From: Cryptomeria japonica
Lineage: Eukaryota; Streptophyta; Pinopsida; Cupressales; Cupressaceae
NCBI RefSeq assembly: GCF_030272615.1
Contig: NC_081410.1
Location: 224,247,415-224,311,414, forward strand
Reading direction: 5' to 3'
Length of the DNA: 64,000 bases
Shown: positions 23,515-35,463 of the stretch, in pieces
Layout of the letters: each line of letters opens with the position of its first letter
Numbering within the stretch: the first letter of the stretch is position 1
Position numbers and translations under genes: made by a program
Notes under the pieces: generated by a model
Databases searched by the model: none
The model's input: the letters and a program-made list of their open reading frames with translations, nothing else
Told to the model about the DNA's origin: nothing

Positions 23515-26500
23515 TGTAAGGTCCACCCTTGACTTGACTTGTTTGACTAGAGTTGACCTTTAATTCATGCGTGATAGACACTATTGGGCATAGGCTATTT
23601 CAGATGATTTATAGGATGTTGATACTATCATTAATGATCATGTGATTTATTAGATACTATATGCTTATTATGTGATTGACTATCGAAAGATTATATTGAT
23701 CATGTGATTTGATGAGCATAATTGATGATGGATTTTACATGCCTTACTATAATCGTGAATTATACTAATCATGCATTTGATGATGTTTTTATGTACTAAC
23801 CATATTTAATGATTATCTATGATGAGTTGATCTTATGGTGTGCTTGATTGTTGTATGATTGTCTTCGGGATAGAGACAATTCCACATCACTCATTGTGAG
23901 TGGGATGTGTCGTTGCGATTCTCTAACCCTTGTCTATTATAATATATATATACATATGTCATATCGTTGCTTTGTGGATGCAGGATTTGCAGGTACCAGA
24001 CATCGACTCCACCTGGCTCCACAGGTCTGAGCGTGTCTTTAAATCCCAATGGTATGTGGTTCAGAGTTGGCACAATTTCCCCTCATATACTCTAGATCTA
24101 AGTTGTTCACTGTGAGTTGTCAGTGTCTTGGCGCAAGTTGTCATGATAGTTAGTAAGCTGAGTTTCTTCTGTGTTGTGAGTATGTTAGTATTGGCTGATT
24201 ATTCCTTTTATGTTGAGATTGACTATTTGATTATTGATGCAAGATTAAATAATTAATGATGTTTATTTTAATTATTTTGATTAATAGCGATTTGATTATT
24301 TGGTTATCTAATGTTTAATTTAATTTATTGGATTCTTGCCTTTTTGGTTATTTGATTATTTGATATTTAAATGTTTATTTATTTTAATGATGATTTAATA
24401 TTTATTTAATTTTTATTGTTTAGCTTATGATGTGTTTTATATTTATTTGTGATTTGACCTTTATTGGTATTTATTTATTTATTTAATCACCTATGGTTTA
24501 ATATTTATTTGTCTTTTAATGTTTATCTGTTTCATTAATTCATTTATGAACCTTTGGTTTATTTAATTTAATTTATTTAATTGTGGCTCATGTTTTATTT
24601 ATTAGTTTGACTTTTATATTAAGTGGGTTGTATAAATAATAAAATGATAAAATATTCCCACCAAATTGTAGAAAGCATGATTTATATTTACCTTACCTAT
24701 CCTCTTCTCTTATTGGTTGAATTTAAAAAGGGAGGTAAAATTATATGATATGGTGGGGTTGGTAAAATATATTATAGATTGAAATATTTTGATTGGCTGA
24801 GATTGAGGCTAGGGTTTTTGGTTAATGTTTTTTTTTTTATTTTCTTTCCCGTAAAGTTTTCAGGGGTTGGTTCCTCTCTGGAAAATTTTCTCCAGCAAAT
24901 TTTCTTCTTGGTTTTGGTTTTTCTTCTCTCTTGGATTTTGGCTCGAGCTTGGGTTGGATTTGATTTGGCTGGTGGAATCTCTTCTTCAGCTTCTTCCATA
25001 ACATGGGTTGCAGGTTGGAGATGTATTCTACCTTTTATATTTTATTTTACAGTTTTCCTATATGCTCGGTATCTGTAGATTGAATGTGTGAGCTTGGGGA
25101 AATGAATCTAAAATTTGTATAGTGAGGAAGAAAATATATGAAGGCATAAATTTGTTGTAAGGTTTTATTCTATAGTTTGTGGGAAATATTTGTATTTCTG
25201 GGTTTGCTAAAAACCTTCCGTGTCTTTTTGAGTCTATGTCGTGCATGGAGTTTTGATTTAATATTGGCCTTCAAGTGTTTATTATTTATTTAATGTTGAA
25301 GTGAATTTTATTTATTGGGTAATATTATTTTACCCATTAAGTAATTAAAAGGGGGTAATTTGTATTCTTTTATTTAAAAATTATTTTCACCCCAGGTCAA
25401 TGGTTTAATTTATTTTACCTACCCTTGGATTTGATTGGTTGGAAGTTTATGGTAGGTAGAAAATATATTTTATTTTCTTGAACTTTGGGAAGGTAGGTAT
25501 GGAATATAATATTTTTGAAAATTTTTGATTGGAGCATGGTTTTGCTTGGTTTTTTTTAATTTTTTTAATTTTTGATAAATAGTCCTTCTTGTGCATTCAC
25601 GGGGGTTGGCATCTTTGGTGAATGAATTTTTGAGATTAATTTGGAGATTTCTAGTGGTTGGATTTAAATTGGTTTAAAGGCTTGGACTAGTTTTTCATGT
25701 AGGTTAATTTGCTAGTTGCTTGATTGTGTGGTACTTTCCGGATTAATTCTTGTACCAGAGGCATTATTGAGGGTGTTGATGATTTATAGTTTTATATATG
25801 ATTTTATTTGATGTATTTTGTTGGTTTCAAGCATATTTACCTTCCTATGTTATTGGGGAAAGAATTATGCTTTCATCCATATTGATGTGCTATGGTTGGT
25901 GAGTTGGAAGTGTTGTTGTTTTGGGGTAGCAAGTGAGTTGGCCTTGCTGTGGTTTTACTTTCATTAATGACAGCAAATTTAATGGCTTGATATGCCTTTG
26001 TTGATTGCTAGCCAAGAGGCTCATTTTGTTATATTGATGTTGTTGTAGTCTTGCATATGTTGTGAGAGTATGTGTGGAAGTTATTGGCTGCATTGAGTAT
26101 TATTTTCATGTAATTATGTTGGTAGAGCCTCTTGTGATGTGTTGTTGGGCCATGTTAGGAGGAGTGGGCTTCCTTGTGATGACCGGGGTCGTGAGAGATA
26201 TACTAGCATGAGGTTCCCTGTAAGGATGCATGAAGTCTAGACCACCAGGGCACATTGGAGTTTTCCATGATTTGTAAGCAAGTGATAACATTGATAATGA
26301 ATTAATTGGGATGGGAAAATTATAACTCATTTAAATAAGATAATGAATAGTTTTGAGCCTCATGACTTATGTCCTAGGGAGGATGTTTTAGGATAAGCAC
26401 GAGAAGGCCATGAAGACGGTAAGCTAATCTCCCTTGGTCTCTCATAGGTTGAGATGGCTCCGCATGTCCATCAGGCTAGTGCCTTGTGTTATTATGTTAT

Positions 26501-28323
26501 TATGTTATGAGAATGGCATGTGATGACACTCCACTCCTACATGTGTTCCCCCTTTATGATTTATGATTATGCTTATTGGATGCATTTATTTCTTGATGAG
26601 TTTTACACCTCTGGGAGTTTATTCTTGTGGCTCTGTGTGAGTTCTTGCTTGAGAGTCCTTGTTGGTTAGTCTCTTTGGTTTTGAGTGTCAACCTAGATGT
26701 AGAGTGTGTGTTGGGACCTTGTGTCATCTCCTAGCACGGGGGGTGGTTCCTTTGGTTCCACATGGTCGGGTGGTTGGTGCTTTTAAACCATTGGGATGTT
26801 CCTATCTTTGGATTCTTCTTGCGTCGATGAGGATGCTTCTTCAGATTGTTCATAGATAATAATTGCAGCAAGAATGTAAATGATGGTGTGATTTATGTAA
26901 TGAAATTCTTATGTAACGGTTGTAAAAGAAGTCATGTATATGAGAAATGACTATCTTGTTCTAGTTATAGTGATATCTTTTGATTATGGTAGATGATTGT
27001 AATGATGAACCTTGAGTGGTATTGTAACGCATTTATATTAAATGAAATGGATGCATGAGATGTGGATAAGTATTGTTGTTTAAAATGAAATGATGTATTT
27101 TGTATTCTTGATGAGCCATGTTAAAAGTAAATTGGGTAAATGTTATGATAATGGTATTAGATTTGAAATGATGTCTTTAACTAATGATTTAAGTAGAAGA
27201 AATGTTATGTCTTGATAGGATGTATGAGTTTGAGTAATTTTGGAAGATATATTAGGACATGTTTATGAGTTGTGATTAAAGAATTTGAAATTATATCATC
27301 ATACTTCATAGTTAGTGATCTAATGGTAGGATTGAAAATCCTATAATGCTTGGGATATAATTGAAGGTTCCTTATGAAATATTGTATGGATGTTCTTAGT
27401 GAATGAATTACTAATCTTATTAATGGAAATTACTAGTAAGTGTATGGAAGACGATTAAATGAGTTCTTGTCTTTTAGGAAAGGATTAGAATGTATCATGT
27501 GTTATAGTTTAAGAATTATATCTACATTTGGTGGATGCTATTAGTTGTTATGGAATTAGGATATTGTAAATTAATTTGTGTTGAGATGAATTTGTGTAGT
27601 TACTTAATTTGTAATGAGATGATTGTTGGTTAGTTGCTATAGTGTAAGAGATTTTATGAGTACTAAACGAGCTATGCGTTAAATGTTTAAGGAGACTTTG
27701 TGAGTATTGCATTATGTGCTTTTGGAATCATGATGAATTAATAAGTATGCTAGGAGCATAGAATTATAAGTGACTATGTAGGAGTTAATTGTAAATTGAA
27801 ATTATGTTAATGCAATGTAAGGGTTAATTTTGATATATGGATGGTGATGTCCATAGTCGAAGGTTGGCTAAAGGTAATAGGAACATTTGGACTTGGCATA
27901 TAAAATGAATGTAAGTGAAAAGGGAAATAGATGTGCATTGAAAGATAGAATCTCATGTTAAATGAAAGATTAAGTAGATTGCATATCATGAGTGTTAGGT
28001 ATTGCTATGATGCACCTATGTGTGTATAATGACTAAGATTATGAGGTATTGATCTGAATGAAAGTAAATATTTATTGCTTATGTAGGTAGATTAAGTAAC
28101 GACATTGAGATACCCTAGGGAGTTGGTAGTAATGATTTATTGTATTTCGCTTGTGTAATTGTTTGAATAGCTTGAGTGAATTATTCTATGTTCATAACAC
28201 TTAATTGTTGTTGTGTGCTCACTGCATTGCTTAAGTGATGTTATGTGTTGTATGGTTTAAAAAAAAAATTAAATTAGCATGTTTTTAGCTATATTTATTT
28301 GGGGTATTTTGGCGGGCATTACA
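23515..28323 (-). mobile_element. S: 4.8 kb solo-LTR-like insertion in G1 gag
   Basis: 4,809 bp, plus-strand ends TGtaaggtcc...gggcattaCA, flanked by TAATG on both sides. It splits G1 gag and its removal restores the gag frame. I find no gag, pol, primer site or internal pair of LTRs, so a solo LTR of a long-LTR family is the simplest reading. Sequence is AT-rich. Two segments near 24690 and 25410 look like an old duplication (accttacctatcc...attggttg). Short ORFs such as 24779-25078 show no known motif. Orientation is inferred from the TGTAATGCCC opening on the minus strand, which resembles H and G1. Confidence 0.8.
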
Positions 28324-28328
28324 TAATG
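28324..28328. repeat. Target site duplication of S, right copy (TAATG)
   Basis: Identical to 23510-23514. Confidence 0.87.
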
Positions 28329-28641
28329 TTTGCATTTGTTTGCTTATTTTTCCCCATGGTGTCTCTTCCTCTTTAGTTATGAGGGCCTCCACATTATAAC
28401 CAGTAGGGAGTTTGGCGCCTTGCTTTGCTAATTCTAGGAAATAGTCTTCTTTTTCCCTAGCCATGATGACTTTCATCATTTTTCAGAACTCTTTATCATT
28501 CTAACATCTACGTACTTCAGCTTCGGGAGGTTCAGGAAGCTTAGATTTAGTTGATGAGGAATCACTATCAGTGGCATGATTGCTAAAGTCATCGTGAGTG
28601 TCTCATTTACTATCTTCTCTTTCTTGTCTTTCCCTAGACAT
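28329..28641 (-). pseudogene. gag: G1 gag, N-terminal part
   Basis: ATG at 28641 in a good context (ccaccatgtc) opens MSRERQERED. Further on come KSKLPEPPEAEVR and, after stops, MMKVIMAREKEDYFLELAKQ and KLPTGYNVEALITKEEETPWG. It is cut by S at 28328 and continues at 23509. C sits 18 bp upstream of the ATG and separates it from the G1 leader. In-frame stops occur after REDSK and twice near 28490. Confidence 0.7.
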
Positions 28642-28653
28642 GGTGGGAGATAG

Positions 28654-28658
28654 GGGCT
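28654..28658. repeat. Target site duplication of C, left copy (GGGCT)
   Basis: Identical to 49677-49681. Confidence 0.85.
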
Positions 28659-29719
28659 TGTTAGGTCCTGGAGACAACTGAGAGGGGGGGGTGAATCAAT
28701 TGTCAAATAAATTAAAAACAAAAACAACTTAACCAGCTTACTGCTTAATACCGGTGAACCAGTCTTTTATATCGGTGAATAGTTTTATCAGATAATTGCA
28801 ATACTAGTAAAGATTAATGCATGAAACAAAAAGACAAAGTCATCCACAACACTTAACACCAATATTTGTACGTGGAAACCCTGTAAGGGGAAAAACCATA
28901 GTGGGAAACCTTACCCACAATTAGATGATACTACTATAGATAGTAAGCGTATACAAATGGGGTCTGCACATGCAGAAAGGCCAAGCACCTAGAGCTCACT
29001 GATCAAACACAAAATAGGAGTCACACTGAATACAATTGGATGGATAAATCCAATAAGGATGTACTACTCAAAATAGCATTTTCATATGCTGGATTCAGTA
29101 CCGGTGTAGTTTTGATATGCTTTCACAAAAACCTTGATTCACCTTCAAATGATGTCTGCGTGTATAGCTCTGCTTAATCTCGCATATACCTTCACACAAT
29201 TCTTCTTCGCATTCCACAACTGATCTTACAAATAAGATCTTACATTTATATCATAACCTAGTACCAATTTTAGTAGGTCGGCTCTAAGAGATATTACAAT
29301 AAAACCAATTTATAAATAAATTAATGCCTAATGCAATAACCGATCCAACATGTCAGCTTAATGCATTTAAAACAATAATAAGTCATCTCCATAGCGTGCC
29401 ATGCCAATCTGGAAAAGATAATCCTGCCGATGTATAACCTAGACCTATTTGCTGGTAACAACAAATATGCAAATATGAATATACCAATAATCAAATCTTT
29501 GAAGACAAGGTATCCAAATGATGTCTTTGACATAACCAAGTGTTTTCCATGCCATTCCAAGTGATGGTGATCATTATATCATGCTGGTCTACCAAATACT
29601 GGTGACTATGCATAAGTCATTTGCTTGCCGGTGAATGTTGCTGATTCTCCAAAGTGCCAGAGTTTATAAGGTTTAGTAGGTGTTGACATCAATGATAAAA
29701 CCATAACAAATTACCAACA
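28659..29719 (-). repeat. C 3' LTR
   Basis: 1,061 bp, TGttaggtcctgg to ttaccaaCA on the plus strand. It matches 48614-49676 by eye with scattered, mostly transition differences. A run of eight G lies at 28684-28691. Confidence 0.93.
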
Positions 29720-30064
29720 ATCTCCCCCTTTGGCATTGATGGAAACACAAGATGGAAAAACCATCAAAGTGCCAAAACAGAAATGCCAAATACCAAAATA
29801 CCAATAATTACCAAAATATAAGTAATCTTTCTCAAAGTATCATTCTCTCCCCCTGAGAGTGACATGTGTTACCTTGTGTTTTTCCATACCAATCTCTCCC
29901 CCTTTGACATCAAATTCCAAAGTTACTATAAAACCAAGTTCATATACAGAATACCAACCAATTTAGTATACCAACTACTCCCCCTGAGAAGTAGCTTCCT
30001 CATCAAGGCCGGAGTAAAAAGATTTCTCTGTTAATTCTGTCGGTTGATGACAAACATCAACTCT
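29720..30064 (-). other. C 3' untranslated region with several polypurine-like tracts
   Basis: The tract next to the LTR is at 29720-29735 (minus strand CAAAGGGGGAGAT). Further GGGGGAG motifs lie at 29844-29856, 29894-29913 and 29977-29990. One reads GATGTCAAAGGGGGAGAG on the minus strand. No gene. Confidence 0.7.
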
Positions 30065-30640
30065 CTAAGTATCTACCGGTGGGGGAATGACCCCAAGCTG
30101 ATCTCTAAGATATTCAAAAGTCTCCTTAGGTAGAGGTTTAGTGAAAATAACTGCAATCTGCTCTTTAGTATTCACATAAACCAGTTTAATTTCTTTTGCT
30201 TCAACATTCTCCCTTAGAAAATTCAGTTTGATAGAAACATGTTTGGTTTTAGAATGTAGTACCGGATTCTTAGATATATCAATTGTTGCAGTGTTGTCAC
30301 AATAGATAGTAATAGGTTCCTTGCATTTTACCTTTATGTCTTTCAACATTTGTTTAAGCCATAGTACCTGTGTACAATTAGTTGTTGCTGCAACATATTC
30401 TGATTCTGCTGTTGATAAGGATGTACAACTATGTTTCTTACTCAACCAAGAAACTAGTCTTTTTCCAAGAAAAAATACTCCTCTAGTGGTGCTTTTTCTA
30501 TCATCCACATCTCCTACCCAATTTGCATCTGTGTATGCACATAATTCAAAGATTTCATCTCTAGGATACCATAATCCAAGATTTGTAATGCCTTGTAAGT
30601 ACCGAAAAATCCTTTTTACTGTTGATTCATGATTTTCTCT
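30065..30640 (-). pseudogene. pol: C RNase H
   Basis: Copia RNase H, which removes the RNA strand during reverse transcription. It reads YTDANWVGDVDDRKSTTRG, FFLGKRLVSWLSKKH, STAESEYVAATTNCTQVLWL, TIYCDNTATIDISKNPVLH and FTKPLPKETFEYLRDQLGV, so the acidic residues are kept. The polyprotein ends with a stop at 30065-30067 after IPPPVDT. The domain itself is open over about 190 codons. Confidence 0.92.
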
Positions 30641-31251
30641 AAGATTACTCTAAAATCTTGAAACAATACATACTGCATTCATGGTATCAGGTCTGGTCTG
30701 TGTCAAATATAGGAAACATCCTATCATAGATTTGTACCTAGTTGGATTAACAGGTGTAGATTCATCCCTTAGTGATAGTATGTCATTTGTAGTCATAGGT
30801 TGTCTTACCAGTTTAGAGTTCTCCATCCCAAATTTCTTTAGTAACTCCTTTAAGTACTTGGATTGACTCAAGAATATACCTTTGTCAGTCTGTGAAATCT
30901 ATAATCCTAAAAAGAATTTTATTTCTCCAATCATAGACATTTCAAATTCTTGTTGCATTTCAATAGAAAATTCTTTACATATTCCATCTTCTCCTCCAAA
31001 GATTATATCATCAACAAAAACTTCTATAACTAGGATGTCATCATTAGTCACTTTATAATATAAGTTGCCATTAGTATTACCTTTAGAAAAACCAATCTTC
31101 AAAAGATACTTATCCAATCTTGCATACTAAGCTCTTGGAGCTTGTTTCAATCCATACAAAGCTTTCCTTAACCTGCAAACCATATCTTTGTTATCACTCA
31201 AACAAAATGCATCAGGTTGTTCAATATAAACTTCTTCTTCAAGATCTCCAT
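30641..31251 (-). pseudogene. pol: C reverse transcriptase, C-terminal part
   Basis: Follows directly from the D junction: DLEEEVYIEQPDAF, then [14 protein letters not shown] with a stop, then IEVFVDDIIFGGED carrying the catalytic FVDD (about 31000-31020), KGIFLSQSKYLKELLKKFG and GCFLYLTQTRPDTMNAV. Three in-frame stops are visible. The N-terminal half lies at 45637-46301. Confidence 0.9.
31247..31251. repeat. Target site duplication of D, left copy (CTCCA)
   Basis: Identical to 45632-45636. Confidence 0.9.
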
Positions 31252-32431
31252 GTTAGGCCCAATATGGAAAGCTAATGTACTAAGAGAGGAGGGGTGAATC
31301 AGTACTTCAAAACCTTTTTCCAACAATATCTTTACTATTATGCATAAACCAAAAAATGCTACAACATAACATAAAGTTAAAACAAATAAATAACAATCAT
31401 ACATGATTCATTCCATAACTCATATATTTTGGTTACACAGAAACTCTTGGTTAGAGAGAAAAACCGCGGTGGGGATGGCACCCACAACTTCACTACTACA
31501 ATAATAAAGAGTGCTTGGTTAGATCTACATGTTTAGCTATTTTTGATAGCTTACCCTATTAGGAGTATCAAGATCAGTTAGATCTACCTTGCTAAAGTAT
31601 TTTACAACACTTAAACTAAATGTTGCACCTGGTTAGAGGCTTTACAATTTATAGACTTAGTTAGAGTCTTTTACCTTGTTAAAGGTTTCTCTTACAACTT
31701 CAAAATATTTCAATTAAATCTTTACAGATATCTGCAACTTTACATTTGGACTATTATAGCAGATTCTATATGCTCAAAATAAGATTACCTTGCTTATAGC
31801 ATACCTCGCTAACCCATAAAGTAACCCGGTAAACCCTTCTGTTTACTCTGTTCTTTGACTGTTCTTTGAAATCCTTCTCGGTGACCTCTGTGTCTCTATA
31901 ACAGTCATAACACTTAGTTCTTTCACATGTCTTGCTTCATACACCTCTGTATATCTCTGTCTTTCTCACTTTTATCCTTAATCCATGCTGTATAAATAGA
32001 TCTCTTATGTCGATGATCTAATTCATTGCTTCAATCTTACAAACATGATTTATTGAATGAATAACTATATAAAATATTCTATTGGTTAGATAACCTCAAA
32101 ATCATACACAATCTTTAAGTGCAATTTCCAATGTGATAACGGTTCTATGTTCCTCGATCTTGTAATATGTTTTCCCATGTGTGTCTAGATTCAATGAATC
32201 TGGTAACATGTTTCACTCGGTGTATATCAACTCGGTGTATCATTATTTCTGCTTGGTAGACATGGAATGATACTCGGTAGATAGCTCGATGTATATTGGG
32301 CTCTGTGAATACTTTTTTCTTTAACCGACTGTTTTGTGCATACCGACTGAATATTTCGATAGTAGTAACCAACTAGAGTATATAGAATGACTTTGGATAT
32401 AAAACTAATGACAACTTGATAATTAGTAACA
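31252..32431 (-). repeat. D 3' LTR
   Basis: 1,180 bp, plus-strand TGttaggcccaatatgg to attagtaaCA. Nearly identical by eye to 44441-45631, with mostly transition differences. Confidence 0.94.
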
Positions 32432-32835
32432 ATCTCCCCTTTTGACATTAGTTGAGATGTTTGACAAAACTACTTTCAAAGTCATAACTCAAAAAATCTA
32501 TATACTTACAAAATTTGACTAAACAAATAGTCTATACATTAGTCAATGAAATAGTATATTTAGATATACTCCCCTTATCAATATACTATACAAAACTCTG
32601 AGTTTTGCATGCTCGGTGATCAATGTTCTGTGATAACTATTTGGTTCACTGCTCTGTTCTCTATTCCCTATCAAAATTGACTCGTATTTGAATGAATACT
32701 CTATTTTGCTTGGTATATACTCCCCCTGTAAACTACATTCCCCTGTATACTTTGATAAGATACTCACTCCCCCTTTTTGACAAACATCAAGACTTGGTTA
32801 CCATTCGGTGGTGGCAACTGGTCAAAAATGGATTT
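32432..32835 (-). other. D 3' untranslated region with polypurine-like tracts
   Basis: The tract at the LTR edge is 32432-32448 (minus strand TGTCAAAAGGGGAGAT). Similar GGGGAG motifs recur at 32568-32578, 32719-32730 and 32767-32783 (TCAAAAAGGGGGAGTGAG). No gene. Confidence 0.7.
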
Positions 32836-33737
32836 TTACTTTGTTTGGGCATTGGTGAGAGCGGCAAAGAGGGCATCCTTAACAATGTCCATAAGTGAAT
32901 TCTGCACTTGAATGTCAGCTAATAGTGAAATGAGTCCATCTAAGGTGCTTCCCTCTTGTTGAGTGGATAGGGAGGTAGCTTTGTTGATCTGTTCTTGGAC
33001 AGAGGAAAGATGATGAAGGAATAATGTTTGAAGTGTCATTATGTCCATCCTTATCTTATGTTCTTCATTCCTGAGTTCCAATTGTTGAGCCATGAGCCGT
33101 TGTAGCTTGGTATAAAAATTCTGAATGGAATTAGGCTCAGTGGTCAACTTATTTGAGAGATCAGTGATCTCTTTCTTAATTGCTTCTGTTTTACTCTTGA
33201 TGTCCTTAATGAATAGAGAGAATGTACAGAGTTTCTGAAATAAATAAAGAATGTGCTTGAGTTGAGGGGTCAACTCAGTAATAAATTCGACAAGTTTAAC
33301 TTTGCCAATGGCAATAGCTTTTTGTACCTCTTCAATCATTTTAGCAGTGAGCTCCTTGTCTTTTAACTTGCTCAAATATTCGGATGCATCTACTCTAGAT
33401 GTCTCTATCTTGGTTAGGAGTTCATCCAATTGAATGTGGATGGCTGCATCTTTAGTTACTGTAGCTTCAGGTAGCATATCGGTTAAGAGTTCTTTTACCT
33501 TCTGAAGTACTTTATTTTTCTTTTGAATAGCCATTTGCTTCTCTTGTTCAACTTTGGCTTTGTATAGTTCTCCAAATTCAATGAGTGCTTTCCCCTTTAA
33601 TTTGGATATATCAACATTGGGCAACACTATTGGTTTTGACAAATCTAATTTGAAACTATGCTTTTTCATCTTCTTTTCTTTTCCTTTCACTGGTTGGACT
33701 AAAACAATGGCTTGTGAGGCTTGTTGACCCTCAGTAG
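32836..33737 (-). pseudogene. D ORF2, C-terminal part (unknown protein)
   Basis: Continuation of D ORF2 after the E insertion; 300 codons without an internal stop, ending at 32836. The start of this part reads TEGQQASQAIVLVQPVKGK, then a Lys-rich stretch, then predicted helices with heptad-like Leu and Ile spacing (YLSKLKDKELTAKMIEEV, IKSKTEAIKKEITDLSNKL, LQRLMAQQLELRNEEHKI). That suggests a long coiled coil. No enzyme motif and no clear membrane segment is visible. I cannot name the family. Confidence 0.75.
33733..33737. repeat. Target site duplication of E, left copy (AGTAG)
   Basis: Identical to 40051-40055. Removing E plus one copy restores D ORF2 in frame. Confidence 0.87.
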
Positions 33738-34072
33738 TGTTATCACTGATTAAAAATGGGCTTTTCTTTTCCCATGATTGGCTATGGTTTGTTGAATTTT
33801 TGAATAGGGTGTAGTTCCAAATGCTTTAGCTTTGTTCTAGACCTTAAGGGTTTAAGGGTTTTTGATTTTAGATCCTCTTGTGTTTGTTTTAAACCCTCTG
33901 GTTTCTAATCTTTCGTTACTTTATTCACTTAAGCAATGGGTCATGGGGTCATAGGAAGTGTCCCCCTTGTTGTTTGCCTAGGCAGTCATGTTAATTAATC
34001 GACAAATTTATGCCTTATATGTTTTTCTCCTAAAGTTGTCGGGCCCAGTAACTAGTGTGCATCTCGCGGGTG
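33738..34072 (+). other. E left end, noncoding
   Basis: 335 bp from the terminus to the first repeat unit. I see no gene, primer site or repeat partner elsewhere in the window. Confidence 0.5.
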
Positions 34073-35060
34073 GATCCACGGCTCGCGTTATTTCGCTAGG
34101 CAAAGTTGCACGTAATTTAAAACTAGCAAAGTTGTGAAAATGACATGGCATGCCACATAGATGGTCCAGCTGGTTGATGATAGAGAGTAAAATGGTGACA
34201 TGCGGCGTAAGTTATGACAGTCAGTGGGTCAAGATTAAAGGCTAAAAGGCGGGCCCCAGAGATGACCTGGTGGGTATAGCTGTTAAGAGTTTACTGGAGC
34301 CCCGTGGTTTGCTTTCGACGTATAACAGAGTGACAAGTCAGCTCTGAAAGTGACTGGACGCTAGGTGTTCACAGTGAGTCAGCGGGCCCACCCCTCCTGA
34401 AAGCCTTTTCAGATGATTAAAAGTAGATCAACTTAAGAGATGATCCGACGGCCCGCGCTATTTCGCAAGGGTAAGATGCTCGTTCTTTATACCCCGCAAA
34501 ATAGCAAGAATGCATGAGAGTTGTCCACGTGTCATGATGGCGGCCCTGGAGGATACAACTGTTAAGAAGAAAGTGGGGCCCCGTGGTTTCCTTTCGGTGT
34601 ATAACAGAGTGACAAGTCAGCTCCGAAAGTGACTGGACACCAGGTGTTCACAGTGAGTCAGCGGGCCCACCCCTCCCGAAAGCCTTTTCAGATGATTAAA
34701 AGCAGATCAACTTAAGAGATGATCCGACAGCCCGTGCTATTTCGCAAGGGTAAGATGCTCGTTCTTTATACCCCATGAAATAGTGAGAATGCATGAGAGC
34801 CCTCCACGTGTCTGGCGATACATGGTCTAAGAAGAAAGTGTGGGCCCGCCAAGGTGGAACCGGCGGTATAAAGGAAAGACACGCGGCCAGCATTAAGTTG
34901 AATGCGAAGGAAATTTCAAGGCCAATGGTTGGGCACCATGTGGTATCATATAGCCAATAGAGAAGCGGGACCCAGCGTGGAGCCAAAGTTGTTAGTTAAT
35001 CTAACGCTAAATCAAGTTTCTTTTGATCAGACGGTCGGCGCTATTTCGCAGGACTAAGCT
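34073..35060 (+). repeat. Four GC-rich tandem repeats upstream of the E ORF
   Basis: Units start with a gatccgacggcccgcgctat-like phrase at 34073, 34442, 34721 and 35025, giving spacings of 369, 279 and 304 bp. Units 2 and 3 are nearly identical over their shared part; the outer units are degenerate. Each begins near ctatttcgc(a/t)agg. Units also share gtataacagagtgacaagtc and cagtgagtcagcgggcccac. Confidence 0.85.
34526..34873 (+). promoter_or_regulatory. Putative promoter of the E ORF: G-boxes and TATA-like motif
   Basis: CACGTG G-boxes lie at 34526-34531 and 34805-34810 in corresponding places of two repeat units. A TATA-like ggtataaagg lies at about 34864-34873, roughly 590 bp before the ORF start. 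This is pattern evidence only. Confidence 0.35.
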
Positions 35061-35463
35061 GCCTGATAGTTATGCTTCGCGAAGTTGTGAAAGAGCAAAA
35101 TGAAACACTTGCAGGAACGTTGTGACCCGTTGGAGCAAAAAATACGAATTCTCGTATGAATTCAATTTTGAAGGGATGGCCGAAGCATGTGGAATCAATG
35201 TTGTAGTTAAGGCCCAAAGTACAAAATTTTATTTCCTATCAACCGAGTGAAGATATCTTTTAAAGGATTTTGTAGAAGAGCAGATGCAGAGTTATTTTCT
35301 TCAGGTACAGAGAAAGTCGGTTCAATTGCAGAGCAAATTCCTTCAAGCGAAGAACAGGTTCTCTCGTATTCTTGTGTAGCAATTCCTGTGTAGTGTTTTA
35401 AATAAGATAATTGATTCATCACATAATTGTTTAGGAGTGGTATTCATTTCTTACGTTTTCAAA

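Noticed and set aside
24779-25078. Hydrophobic 99-codon ORF inside S
   Set aside because: It lies in T-rich noncoding sequence with no motif, and S shows no other coding signal.
34073-35060. Possible CRISPR-like or satellite array
   Set aside because: Units are ~280-370 bp, irregular, in plant DNA and inside one insertion; no spacer-repeat pattern.
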